Below are positions 38,503 to 51,769 of a stretch of DNA of 64,000 nt, one piece after another; position 1 is the stretch's first letter, and the number at the start of each line of letters is the position of its first letter. Below the pieces are notes generated by a model. It worked only from the letters and a program-made list of their open reading frames with translations. It made no database searches and was not told the DNA's origin. The DNA is from Kudoa neothunni (Eukaryota > Cnidaria): contig OZ199839.1 of assembly GCA_964304625.1 (NCBI GenBank), forward strand, positions 11,160,001 through 11,224,000. Reading direction: 5' to 3'. A program made the position numbers and the translations under genes.

Positions 38503-41322
38503 TTAATTCTATAGCTTGTGTGTAGTTTTCATTTATTGTATTGTCTTTCTATGATTATTATATTTTAAAATATTTCCTTTATGAATATATGCTTGTGCTC
38601 AATTCGCAATTTTTAGCGTCACAATGAGCATTCTGCTTTCTAAATTGAAATGTGGCTAAGGCATCATCTTTGATAACTTACTAAACTCGGATAGTAGATT
38701 AAGTATTTTTCCAACTGAGTAATTTTGGAAGTATTGGTTGATATCTAGTTTTTAATTTCAATTGTTTTAGACGTTTGTTGTATTCTAATGAGATTAGGCC
38801 AAAATGTTTAGTCATTCAAAAAAAGTTTCATTTCTCTAAAATTTACTGATTTTACTTAATAAGCGAACCTAACTGATTGTATTATCGGTCAGTAAAATAT
38901 TGATTTTCTCAAATAATGTTTTGATATCTGTAACATGGATAACTAATTAATTTAGTACAGTAAAACAAATATTTGGCGCGAGATTGATATTTTTTATTCA
39001 TGAACACATCAAACCATAAATATTATATTTTATCAGATAATTTAATTGTTGGCTTGCCATATTTTTATAAGATACTAGCGCGAACTGCCCAGCGTTAATT
39101 GGGGGGGGGGGGAATTTTACATAGAGATGTTTCTTTATAACATTCAAAAAAATATTACGTTTCAAATTAATTTATTGAAGCATAATACTTTGTCGATAAT
39201 GAATTCGAAATTTAAATCATGATCATTTCTGTGCAGCAGTGTATCAATCCTGGCTTTTAATTAACAATTTCTTGTCTCTGCACCAACTCCAAATAATTTA
39301 AGATCATTGTCATATTTATTTTTGTTCCCGAATTATTTAGCTCTCTTAAAGTGCAATCTAATACGTTATTTTTTGGGAAGGAGGATTTTTAAAGTCGAAT
39401 TCTGGACCGACTAGGAAAAGATGTGCACCACTAACTTTTTAAGGTATACAAAAATAGAAAAAGTAATAGAGATGAAGAAAACACAAGAAAATTAGTTTTG
39501 ATTGCTCAAATTAATATTCTTTGGCCTCGCAAAAACTTTAATGCGCTTTTTTCCAACAAACATTGAATTATTTTGTTTGTCTTTTAGTTATTAACTCAAA
39601 AGTTATTTATTATTACTATTTAGATTTTCTACTATCGATATATAACAAGTTTATATAAACTAATTTTAAAAATAAACTTTTTGCAAATTTCACAAAAACA
39701 TCTCATTTTTTACTATAACAAAAATACTTTGTGAACTTTTAAATATAGATATTAATGTAGTAAGATTTGTTTTATTAAATTTTATATTAGAAATTAAGAA
39801 ATTATTCGGTTTTTATTATTAAAATCCAGGAACCTACTTTATAAAAATGATTGTATTAATTTGTTTACCTATAAGTATGTGTTAAACATTTAATAAAAAT
39901 ATTTAAACCATATTTTTATTGTTTATAAGTTTTTTTATATACCAACATTTTCTAACAAACAATTCGGCCAATATATACGAATTGATATTACAAGATGTAA
40001 ACACATTATGTTAACAAGGGTTATTTTTTTTATCTGTACACATATAATTGACTAAAACTAATAATTTTATAGAAATAGCAATTTTATCTTTTATAAGTTT
40101 TTTTATAACTACATTTTTACGTTTATCGAATGCTAGCTATACTACGCACACATAAGAATTATTCCCAAAAAGTAATAACTTCCTATAATCTGCCTTAAGT
40201 TATTCCCCTATTGAAATTAACCATTGATATAAAATATAATGTTGATTAATTATTAAAAAACTAAGAAAATATATTTAGAGAGCATGTGGTTGTCTTCTCG
40301 CTTTTAAATTATTCATGCTTAAAATCTGTATAATTAAATTTTGTATGGTAAAAACTATGAAAGAGAACCACTTTATGAATGATTATCAAAACAAATTAAA
40401 GATCAATTCAATGCTTGTTGAAAAAAGATGGAAAATACACGAGTATCCGACCTGCGGGATCGTATGATAAATTCTCAAAATTTTAAAGTTATTATATTGA
40501 GCTGAATTTTCGCTCTCCATATTCTTTTATTTTATCCCAAAGAATCATGAAAAAAGAAATGCGAAAAAGGACGTTTTTTAGGCTTCGCATTCTTTACCAT
40601 TACCCCATATTTTATTGACAAACCTAATGAATATTGCAAAACTAATATTTTTTTGTATTATTCAGTGGTGAAATGTGTAAAGATTTATAAAAATGTAAGA
40701 ATAGTTTGGAAGAGCCAATCCAAAGATATCTTGATACATTTTAATGTAATTTGACACACTATTCTTCATTATATACTGGGTTTAAAAAAAGAAATATTAT
40801 TGGTATCAATTTTTAATATCGTTACCTTTTGGCTAATATCAAGTACTACTCCAAAGTTGGTGTCGGGGCAACGCTAATATTTTATAATAAAATAAATATA
40901 ACAATTCACATTATTGATTTAACTTGTATTATTTTGGTTTTAATGATCAATAATTTTTTCTATTTTTAAAACACAGCCCTTACCACAGATAATAATCATT
41001 AAAATATTATATAATTATTAAAAATATTTTAGATTTTTTTATTTTTAAATATAAAAATACAAGTAAAAATCTATTTTTAACGTAAAGTTAATGTTTAAAA
41101 ATTCGAATATTTTTACGTTAATAATTTTATAGTTGGTTAAAAGGATTATAGCATAAATTTTTAAATATCGGCTGAAATCGCAACCGCTCGACTGATTGCT
41201 TGAGGAGAGCATATGTTGCCATTCAACCATATCAAAGTATAAAATGCCTTCGAAACGAATTTAATGTATTCTCTGTAGAACGTAAGAAAAATTATAGGAT
41301 TTAGTTGCGTTTCAAATTATAG
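38503..41322. other. AT-rich intergenic region
   Basis: About 2.8 kb with no recognised gene. A run of 12 G at 39101-39112 sits in a small GC-richer patch (actagcgcgaactgcccagcg). The upstream exon or start of the gene at 41.3 kb should lie near the right end. Confidence 0.5.
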
Positions 41323-42287
41323 CGCGGCTGTATCGACTTCATTGACCAAAAATCCATCCAAACAAAAATCAAAAGATAGCACCGAATATCGATATGTGGA
41401 TCGATTGGAGAAGTTTCCTGGGAACCAGTCGGTTAATTGTCGACATATTCGATCCAGAAATCATAGTGATATATATGTGTTGAGTCCGAAAAACGCATTG
41501 TTAGCGAAATCGGACGATGTATTGAAAAGTTTGGATGCGATAAGACCGGACGGATTAATTATAGGATGTGATTTGAAACGATTCAAAATGTTTTATAATG
41601 CTTCCAAGAAAACCTCATCCCCAACCAAACCCTCTGAATATGTCACTGATTTTTTAACAGTATAGCCATTATTGTGTGGAATCTCTGTAGTGACTTAATT
41701 TTAGTTTGGGATCGCGCATTCATGGCTGCATTTTGTGTTTGATTTGACCTATCAAGGTCAACCGAATCTTACACTCAAATCAAATATCGGTCAACTTCAC
41801 GTTACCGCTATCGATTACGTTAATAATAATACTCACAATCCCAATATTGTCGTTCGCTATGGAGATATGCAATATCGGCACGTGTTGAACAATTTATTTT
41901 TTATGAATATACGTAATGTAACCACAGCGTTTCAATATTACATTGGTCAAGTGCCCCCACGAATGTATACGAACATCCATCGATATTGGTTTAATTGTTA
42001 TCTTATTAATTTTAAGCGGAGAAATAATTAAACGGGATGAGAGATTTTTTCGTCTATTCATGAAACACAGATCTGATTCATTGGTACATTCATGTAGAAA
42101 ATTAAGCACTCATTTGAAATTTTGTATGATAATTAATGTTAATACGTTTTTCAATTATTGGATCTAATTAGCACCCGATCACAATACCAACAACCCCAAA
42201 ATTGTGATTCTTTGTGAAGAATGGGAATCGCAGTATATTTGTTCGGAATGGAAAAGTTTTTTCGAAGGCGAATACAATGTCGAGTAA
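41323..42287 (+). CDS. unidentified multi-exon protein gene
   Basis: Exon 41323-41659 (after acceptor AAATTATAG) is a basic start followed by STEYRYVDRLEKFPGNQS, SDIYVLSPKNALLAKSDD and DGLIIGCDLKRFKMFY. A 45-nt intron (phase 0) leads to exon 41705 onward with FGIAHSWLHFVFDLTYQGQP, NPNIVVRYGDMQYRHVLNN and NVTTAFQYYIGQVPPRMYT; its end is uncertain. A further open segment 42172-42287 reads NNPKIVILCEEWESQY, CSEWKSFFEGEYNVE and a stop, and may be the last exon, although its phase fits only a donor inside the previous exon near 41946. Codon pattern and clean splice sites argue that it is real. The start codon was not found; ATG 41244 would need another exon. I do not recognise the family. Confidence 0.55.
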
Positions 42288-42679
42288 TTAAATGTTTTTG
42301 TTCGCTATTGTTAACCTTGGATTATCGAAATCTAGCGAACTCACATGGGTACCACGATTTATGATGACCCTTAAAAGTTTGGTTGGCTTCTATTTACTAT
42401 TTTTGTTTGTGGAGCTAATGAAATCTGTGTTCCATTCAATATTCTAATATTGACTTGGATTTAACAATTTGTACTTACAATCCTTTTCGATATGAATTAT
42501 TTTTTTGATGAAATATATTTGCGCATTTTATCTTGTCTTGCGGAAAAATACTCATTTTAAGTCTATAATTTAGTTTAATATTAGTTTCTTGAAGTAATTA
42601 AAATTGAGGAGAAATTTCATGTCCACTGCGTAGATTTAACAGAGAATAAATGGACTCGGCGTTGTATGTGTAGGAGTTA
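42288..42679. other. short intergenic gap between convergent genes
   Basis: This interval holds the 3' ends of the plus-strand unknown gene and the first member of the minus-strand membrane-protein array. No other feature is seen. Confidence 0.6.
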
Positions 42680-45017
42680 TTAGGCGAATTTGAGGCCTTC
42701 ATCCTTGTGAGAGGAGGGTTTCTTGCAAACAATTAACAGTGTTATTATAATTAATACTACTATCACAGCGATTGGTATCAATGTGAACCTAAATACATGA
42801 CGATATATACTCGAGTCAAATTCTAATTACATTAAAATATAATTCTTTTTTTCTTGCTGTGTCAGCCCGCCTGATAGAGTCATATCTTGGACACAGGTCA
42901 AAAAATCGACTACAACAAAAAACTCACTGCTATAATAGGTGAAGACTCTTTCTTCATCAACCCCAACTATGGCCACTGTAAAGTTAATTGAGTAGTAGAA
43001 ATCCGGCAATACAGCTTTCACTGATTTGTTGCACATGGAGTAGGACGAACAGGTCGAGTTTGGTCCAAAATCCCAGCAGGAAGAATTCCACAGAATATAG
43101 GAGTTGGTTTCGTTTTTCTCCGACACAATTATCAACCATTTACATAGATGGCCTTCATCGTTGTGATTCAGACTTATATTGAAGACCGAATAACCATCTT
43201 CCACATAATCGAAAAAGACGTCGAGGATCATGGGCGGCCCTTTACTTCAATCAAATCCACATATTTTTATCTAATTACCTTTTTCTGTTCTGAAACTAGC
43301 ATAATACGGATTGTAACTTTGCTGAATAATAACAACAGACACATCATAGTCGGTTTCATATAGTAGGTTATTAATTGTAAATTCTTCGCCAACAAACCCA
43401 GTACACATTGGATTATTGATACAATCTGGAATGTGATAAGCATCATCGTCAGATCTCTTTATAAAAACTCTGCAAGTATAATTCATCTGGTTATTGTCAA
43501 GATTGTAGAGCTTAATTGTCGCACTATTTGATGAGATATTTAAAGCGTGGACTTCAAATTTGCCAAGAAGCACTTCTAAAAGATTTCACTATTAAATTGA
43601 TATTGAATAAATAAATAAATAAATATACCCTTTAAAATACTGAATTCGAAATATGGTTTATAATCTACACATCTATCCATCGATATTCTTGTAAGCAGCC
43701 TATCGAATGGATGCAAAGCTTTTTCGTCTAGGTCCGATGAAATCATAAAATTTCCGTTGCAGTTGGAATCTTTGTAATTTTCAGATATACACTCAAACAG
43801 TTGATAGAATTTGTTTTCAGGAGTCGGGACTGGAACTGTAGGGCATTCTGATCCATTTTTTATAGCTTCCATTGAGGTTTTTTTTCAGTTCACCCACGTA
43901 GTAGGCTTGATTACGATCTACGCTTTCGATATCTGAACTTTTCCCTATCACTGAACAAAAATTTTGATTTTTGTATGTATATTTAATACCTGGCTCAATA
44001 CTTTGAATTTCAGAATAATTTCGGTGAAATTCTGGTGTGTATCTTCTAACTGTAAGATTGATGAACGGTTGCCATTGAGAAGGAGCTGTGAGAAATACAT
44101 CAGAACATACTGATATGCACGCCCCCTTGCCACGTTCTTCACCGCAACCAGCGATGCTATCCTCACTAGGAAATTCTGTTTGAAACGTATTTAACGCTTT
44201 GAAAACACATATCGAATTAGGGGCACTATTTTGAAAATGGACCAATATCTTGTTAGTCTCGGATGTTCGGTACACCATATAATCAATGAAAGCGGTATCA
44301 AAATCGACAATCGATGACTCTGCTACATTATAAAGGTATTTTGGGGAATAATCGCAGTCAATTTCAATGCTTCCCAACTGAAACGTAAGCCAAAGAGAAG
44401 CGGTTTTCTTTCGGTTCCACTCATCAAATGAAATTACTTGGGCTGATCTTCCTCCATACACAATATCACAGCTGGTCACATGAGTGGATTCTACTCTAAA
44501 ATCAATAATATCTTTCGAAAATTCTTGAACTTCTATTTGGGGCATCATATAGATTTCTATTTATAGTAGGTGATGTAACAGCAATCACAGTAAATGTCTC
44601 ACCTAGTGGTACCCAAACAACATAAACTTTTTCTACTGCGTAAACATCAGATAATTGTTCTATTTTGATAAATCTGGGATTGTGTGATAACTCACTGTAT
44701 TTTATAAAACGTGGACTTGAACATAAATTTGAGCAAGCCGTTTCGGAGTTTTGGTTACAATGCTCAATTTTTCGATAGATTTGTTCTCGTTGGTCATACG
44801 TGCTCATTTCGCACTTGCTAGTGACCGAAAACGAATAGTTACTAAAGATGTAGAAGCTTTTATGGCCAGAGTCGCTCAGAGAATATTTCCATTTCACTTC
44901 TTCCAATAATGTTACCGATACTAAATGTATTACATAAAAGTCTACAAACTAATAATAATTATAATAATTACTTTGAATCAACAAAAAGAACATTAATAAA
45001 TTATTTACTGTTGTCAT
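42680..45017 (-). CDS. cysteine-rich type I membrane protein, array member A
   Basis: Starts at ATG 45017 with a signal peptide (NNLLMFFLLIQ) in a 46-nt exon ending at phase 1. The ectodomain has five parts: a first domain with ETACSNLCSSPRFI; a second with CDIVYGG, YSPKYLYNVAESS, ICVFKALNTF and CISVCSDVFLTAP; a third starting VIGKSSDI with KNGSECP; a first FN3-like module with YHIPDCINNPMCTGFVGEEF and YDVSVVIIQQSYNPYYASF; and a second with NHNDEGHLCKWLIIVSEKN and YILWNSSCWDF. The final exon encodes one transmembrane helix (PIAVIVVLIIITLLIV) and a short basic tail ending GLKFA. All exons are open and introns are short. The family is unknown to me; a cell-surface receptor or adhesion role is inferred only from topology. 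Paralogues B and C follow upstream in the same orientation. Confidence 0.8.
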
Positions 45018-46583
45018 TCTGTTAGAACTTGTTGTTAATACGATTGAATTTTTTTCAAATAATGTTTAGTTTTGAGCTTAGAATTAAAAGATGTATTCCT
45101 AGGATTTTAATAAACGAACCCCCAAGAAAGGTAAAATCAAAACTCTATAGAATAATGCATACATTTCTACAAATACCATTCCGTTTGTTATCCAATTTTT
45201 AAACCTATGATATGCTTGTTAATTTTAACAAAATATTGGCATATTTACTCAAAAATTGAATCCATAGTTTAATATGAAAAACTATTAATTTCTTTATGTT
45301 TATATATAATATTTAAACATCAAAGAATGACTTAATGGTTGAAGACAATTCCCAGAACTTACGGACTTCCATTCCATTGGGACGTATAGAATTCTTCTGT
45401 GAATTCCAAATATTCTCCAAGATATGCTATATACTACTAATATTGTATTTAAAATTATATTTTTGATATTATGAAATACGTTAAATCTATTACTTAGCTA
45501 AAAATAATGAAAACATCAATAAGTTCAACAAAACGATTTTAATGCATGAATCGGCTGTTGAAATTCTCCCATTGTCGAGGAAAACCATATCCTCGTATGT
45601 TGTCACATTCGCATTTTGTTATACTTTTATAAATTGTATAAAAATTATGTTAAATGAATTTTAATTATTCAGTCTATAATTTGATTGCATTTTTTATTAT
45701 AGGACATAATTTAATGATATTATTTTTAAATTATAATATTGATTATTTTATCATCCTTCTTTTTAATTTATTTTCGTTTACGTTAAATGAAATTATTTTA
45801 TTTTTAGTTAATAAAAAAAAGCATTTTCATTATTATAAATGAGAATTGGAAAATTAAAATTTAGTTTAATGTTACAATAAGTGCCAATTACACATGAAAC
45901 CTTGTTGCAATGCGTATAAATTAAAGCTCCTAAAGAAACTTTGAAAGAAACTTTGATTGAAATATAAATATTTATATTTCATAAAATAAAAAAATTTATA
46001 GACGGCGATTAAATGAGGGATGTGTTGCTTTAATTCACAGTTTATCAATGATGTAAAAATACTGAGTATATATTGAGTGTTATAAGAATTTTGATTGTTT
46101 GAACCATACATATTTTGCTTAAATTCTCCACCCAATTAACCATCTCTCCTCTATATAAACATATATATATATATATATATATATATGCTTCTAACTATTA
46201 TTCTCTAATAAGATGGAAAATTGTGTTAAATTATATGCTTACAATTTGAGTATTTGTCAGTGAGAAGATTAATATTTTCCCATACGAGGCGAAATCTACA
46301 TGCGTGATATGGGAATCGCTGAGTATATGTTAAAATACAAAAAGCTTCATCTTAAAATTAAAAATACCTAAATCTAATGATATAATTAGATTTTCGGTGA
46401 GTTTTACTTTCTAGAGACCATTTGTTTTTGTCTTAATACTCCAAAACTCCCCGAAAATTTAAAAAGAGACTATATGTGGCGTATACTGTGAGTTTTGGCG
46501 CGTTTTTGATGGTAACTTTAAGAACAAAATTGCGCAAACATTACGACACTGCGAAATAACATACGATTTTCTCTTGATTGATT
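45018..46583. other. spacer between array members A and B
   Basis: AT-rich, with an (AT)n run at 46161-46186. The short open frames are low complexity. Confidence 0.55.
46161..46186. repeat. (AT)13 microsatellite
   Basis: Thirteen uninterrupted AT units between array members A and B. Confidence 0.9.
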
Positions 46584-49018
46584 TCATAATTCAAATTTAG
46601 TAGTATCTCGAATACTTATTCGTTCTTGGTAGACTGTATGCCTGTTTCTCAGGACTTTCGCTTTTATTAAAAAGAGCATTATTATGAGGAAACCTATAAT
46701 TATCAAGGCAGGAATAATTGTTCCCCTAAATAAATATGTAAATATACAACTTGAAGTTCCAGTATATTACAAAAGTAAATATTTATTGTAACCGCCTGAT
46801 TTTAGTGTCTTGTGATTATAATGGCCAACTGATTCTAACAGCTTTTCAATATTATGATTAGTTGATTCTACGGGTTTCATTGTTTTATTTTCAGAGTTAT
46901 TCATTGTTCCTAAATAGCAAGCTTAAAAATTACTTTGAAAAATTTCAACTACGTTCTTCAAAAAAATATGTAAATTCTTCTTCAGTTTCGATAACAGTAA
47001 CGATAAATTCTATGGAACTATAAGAATCTGGTAGTTGCGAGAGTATTTCTGCACTGCAACTTGGGTAAAATTGGTCATCAGAATCGGTCAAATTGTTCCG
47101 GTAAGATCCCCAAAAAACGTAGTGATCGATAGATTCATTGGTTTTTAGAATATTAATCGTCCAACTGCATTTGTAATTTTTACTGTTTTCACTCAATATT
47201 AGTTTAAATCGGGTCTTTCCACTTTCAAGGAATTCTATAGTGACATTTTTAACCGAGGCTGGTTCTAGACAATTTAAATGAGTTCGATATTTATTTATTT
47301 ATTTATGCTTATACCTGTTTCAATATTATAAAAATAAGGATAATAACTGTGTTTGATAAAACTCACTGACACATTATAGCTTGTATTACTTTGAAGATTT
47401 TTCACATGGAATTCTTCACCAACATAACCACTACAAGTAAATCTATTCGAACAGTCTGGTGTGTGAAAGAACGCATCAGAAAATCTTTTGATAGCAATAC
47501 TGAAGGTGGAGTTGAATGGTAAAGCAATTTCTTTGTAAGCAGCTTTAATTATGAAACTGTTAGGCCTAATATCAGAAACACTAACAGTATATTTATCTGG
47601 TACAATCTCTAAGTTAAAGATTTATTAGGGCTGTAAAAATGTGTTATACCTTTAGTTAGGTAAAATACGTACGGCTTTAAAAATTTGGTACAGTTGGAAA
47701 CGCTAATTAATAATTTTAAGCGTTTAAAAGATTGAAGATCTTCTCCATATATTTTTTGTGTTATCTGAAACGATTCGTTGCAATGGAAATCCTTGTACGT
47801 ATTTACAAGACATTTGAACATATTATTTAGTGGGATATCAGTGGTTTTATACAAATCAGGACAGTAGGTTCCGTTTTTAGTTATTTCCATTAAAGTTTGA
47901 TTCAATTTTTCTTTGTAATATTCGACATCAAATTTAGAATTTATCATATCTGAACTATGACCAATCACTAAAATGAATTTAAGCACACAAATTAGATTAT
48001 TCATTATTTATATACATGGAAGTATTTTTTTATTTTTCGAGTATTCATTGCGATAATACCGATTGTATCGCAGAACCTCTATTTGAATAATTTCTTCCCA
48101 TCTTACAGCTGTAGTCAGGATTACATCAGAACATATAGAAACACACGTATCCGATGCATTTCCACATCTTGCAATATTGTCCACTCCAATCGAAGGGTTT
48201 GGGTAAAAATTGATGGCTTTGAACATGCACATAGAATTAGTATCATCGTGCAGGAAATGAACTAATATTTCATTTGATTTGTTTGTTCTAAACATTCCAT
48301 AATTCATGGCCAATGTCAACTGATCAATTCTTGACGATTTAACAAAATTGTAAACGAATTTTGGTATAGAGTCACATACTATTTCTGTATATTCGTTCTG
48401 CAATCCATGGTAAACTTCGATTAATAAATATATATAAGTCTTTGATAATGTTGAGCTCATTAAAATTCCTCCATATTTTATTTGACATATTGAATTGTTG
48501 TAGGTAAAAAATTGAAGCCAGCATTTTTGCTTACTCATTTCTAAGATAAACACTACAGGTGTCTTAATAATTTCTAAGCAACATTTGTATTATTAAAGAA
48601 GTAGTTAGTTGGCTACCTAGTGGGGCTTCTAAGGAATAGTAATCAATGGGATTATTGTTATAGTCCACCTTTTCTATCTTTAGAACCAATCTTTGGTCCA
48701 TCCTTTCGTTATCTCGTATGAAGCGTTGCTCTGAACATAAGTGAGAACAACTAATTTTGGGTCCACTTTCACATTCGTTGATTCTATTGAAGTTATTATT
48801 ATATGTATTAAAAATGTGGAGATAGCATTTGATTGTTGAAGAGAACGTATCATTGCTATAAACGAAAACACCGCTTTGTTCAGGATCACTTTGAATAAAA
48901 CTCCATTTTTCATTTCTGGGTTTTATTACAAAAACTATGCCTAATTTATAAATCGTTATCAAATAAAAGTACTTTTGAGTGAGAGAAACAAAATTATTAT
49001 TATTCTGGTTTCAGTCAT
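46584..49018 (-). CDS. cysteine-rich type I membrane protein, array member B
   Basis: The signal-peptide exon starts at ATG 49018 (IIIILFLSLK) and splices at phase 1 to WSFIQSDPEQSGVFVYSND, CSHLCSEQRFI. Domain 2 has CQIKYGG, MCMFKAINFYPNP and CVSICSDVILTTA; domain 3 has VIGHSSDM and KNGTYCPD. The first FN3-like module (47610-47330) has FHTPDCSNRFTCSGYVGEEF and SYNVSVSFIKHSYYPYF; the second has SKNYKCSWTINILKTNESID and YVFWGSY. The last exon encodes the helix IPALIIIGFLIMMLFLI and a tail ending TTKFEL. Domain order, cysteine positions and intron phases match members A and C, but overall identity is low, so the copies are old or evolve quickly. No frame break was seen. Confidence 0.78.
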
Positions 49019-51769
49019 TTTTATATTTGATATAATACGGCTAACTTTAATGCTTAAGCTGGCTGAAATTTGCCGAGCAACACGTTGAAAATATACAGGA
49101 CCACATTATTTTATTCCTTAATTTTGGCAAATAATATTTTGCATTAGTTAATTATTTTGGAAAAATGAAGTATACGTAACAAAAACTAAGGGGTGATACT
49201 CAATTCTCAAGGGGGTGGGCTGAAATTCATTTTACCCCATAATATTTCTCTCAAGAATAATAAACTATGGTTATTACTCTGTGCTCTAATTTGATTCATT
49301 AATGACAGATTAAAAATTTAAAAAATGCTTTTAATTATTTAGAAAATTACAAAAAATTATAAATATGTCAAATTTTTAACTATGTCGTTTAAATATGAGT
49401 GAAAATACAAATTTTGAACTAAAAAGAAAACTTAAATAGTGATAAAATTTTCGGTAATATTTATAAGGTCATTGAATAATTGCGGACCACACAATCCTTA
49501 GCTAATTTTGTTTTAGATTTTATTTTAAAAATTTAACTTTTTCATTCCTACATTTTTGGTTTTCGATATTGAAATATTATATTAAATAGTTACTGATACT
49601 GATTTAAATGTTAAAATTCCCCAAAGAATTTTTTTCGACCATTATCAACAAATTTCAGGAAAAAATGGAAACTAAATTAAAATCCTATTCAAATGTATCA
49701 TAACTATATGAAAATTTCATATTATCTTTATAATGCATTGAAAATTTAATTTTTAATAGATTTGTAAATATATGCTTAGTAAAATCAATAATTCTTACAT
49801 CGATTAATTTTTTGGTGCATGTGCGCCAATGTAGATATCAACTTCTCATTTTCGAATTTATTCCACATTAAAAATATTTAAAGCGTAAGTTTTTAAAAAG
49901 AGTTACGAAAGATTTCTATTCCATAAATAAAAATATTTATAGCTCAAGTATATAAAAAGATGTAAAATACATTGCTATTTAACATCTAAAAATTTTTAAA
50001 GCTAGAACTATTAAAGGTAAAGGGGATAAAAAACATTGAGTTTTAATATATATCTATTTCCCTAAAATAAACAAACTTTATAAATATAATTAATTACTTA
50101 TTATGTAACAAACAATAATAATCATTATAACTTTTTTAAATTAATTTCCCACCTTTCAAATATACCCAAGGATATTTTTAAATTATGAAAAATCGTATTT
50201 AGCCAAAATAATAAAAAAATGAATATATTATTATCATGTATACAAACAAGTTAAATAGTTTTAAATGACGCTATCTCAATTTCTTCGATACGTAGTCTAC
50301 TTTTATATTTTGTTTTTAAATAGATTAAAATCGTTATAACTTTTTAAAACTATTCGGGAGAAAATATTCAAAATAGAACCTCATGAAGATAAAATATTTT
50401 TTCTAGTTCATTTATATTTTAGAATTTAAATGAGACTGAGACTGAGATCGGAAGAGTTAACATATGATTAGTTTATATTTTTTATAATTTTTTTAATCAA
50501 TTAAAATATTTATAAAGTAAAATCCCAGGTTTAATGGTTATGTATATTTTTTAATCGAATAAATTTATTAATTCCGCTCTATCTTAAAAAATTCCGTATT
50601 ATGCGACCAAAAATATGAGAATTTAGTATTATGAATAATACAGTAGAGAAATTTGTAACTATCCTAATATATAAAGTCGTAGTGTCCGTGCGTTTGTCAA
50701 TGTCCGTTCGCGAATTCATATTCTTATACAGAGACTTATACTTAATGAGGCTTTTTGTATACTTTAAAAAATACAAAATTAACTACAAAAAATATAACGG
50801 GATTGTCCGATTACTTTTAAAATGACTTACAAATAGTGTAAACTTCTTGTAAGTAGATTAGCGCTAGCAATCGTAAGTTTATTTTAATATGTGACTCTCA
50901 ATATAATACAGAGATAAGCGTAGATAACTTTGATTTTCCACAGCCTCTTCAACTATATGGTTGTGATATTTTGTTTTTTACTATTTGAATATATTTGGGA
51001 AGTTCTATAAAGTGTTTACCTGCGTAGGCCGGGTAAACGATAAACAATCACGGGTTATTCGAGCAGGGTATTAATTTTTGGGGGAAATTATTATTTGTTC
51101 CACGTCTTATTAGTGCTAATACGTGCTTATTATTTTTTGCATGGATTTAAATTAAAGTTAATACATTTTCTTTAAGTGTAACATTGTTCACAAATTTTAG
51201 ATTAATGGGTTAATCGACAGGTTAGATACAGCGATTAAAATTTTAAGAGTTTCACTAGATTTTGATTTATAATTGTAGATAAAGTCCACTCCAAATGAAA
51301 GTGAAGAGGATCGGGATATTACTGTTTATTTTGATTAATACTGGTTTCAAAATGACGATATTATGATTAAGATTTCCGTTTAGTATTTTAATCGGCGGGT
51401 CGGCTAAAAGATAAGTATTATTTTTATTCTTTAAAGTTTTTTTAGTTAAATAATCCAACTATTAGACGAAGTCAGATAATTCTATACAAATAAAATTTTA
51501 TTTTACATAACACGATTGTTAAAATAATGATGGTATAAACAAATTATGAGTTAATATTGTTCAGCCAGGGGTTATATAAAGAGATTAATATTTTTTAAAT
51601 TTAAATTAGCCCACTCACAAGCAAAGCTGAGGTTTTCGCGCTAATACCACATAAAAATGCTCCAATTAATATCACAAATAAATATCGACCGAAATAACAA
51701 CTTCAATCGAAAAAAATATTTTCTTGACTTTAATTTGTTCTTAGTTTAGCTTAGTCTTGTCAGTCATAA
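49019..51769. other. AT-rich spacer between array members B and C
   Basis: About 2.7 kb with no gene. The short open frames at 50.6-50.8 kb overlap on both strands and have no domain. Confidence 0.55.

Noticed and set aside
39060-39115. G12 run and cgcccagc-like motif also seen near 17946, suspected short repeat
   Set aside because: The shared sequence is too short and diverged to define an element.
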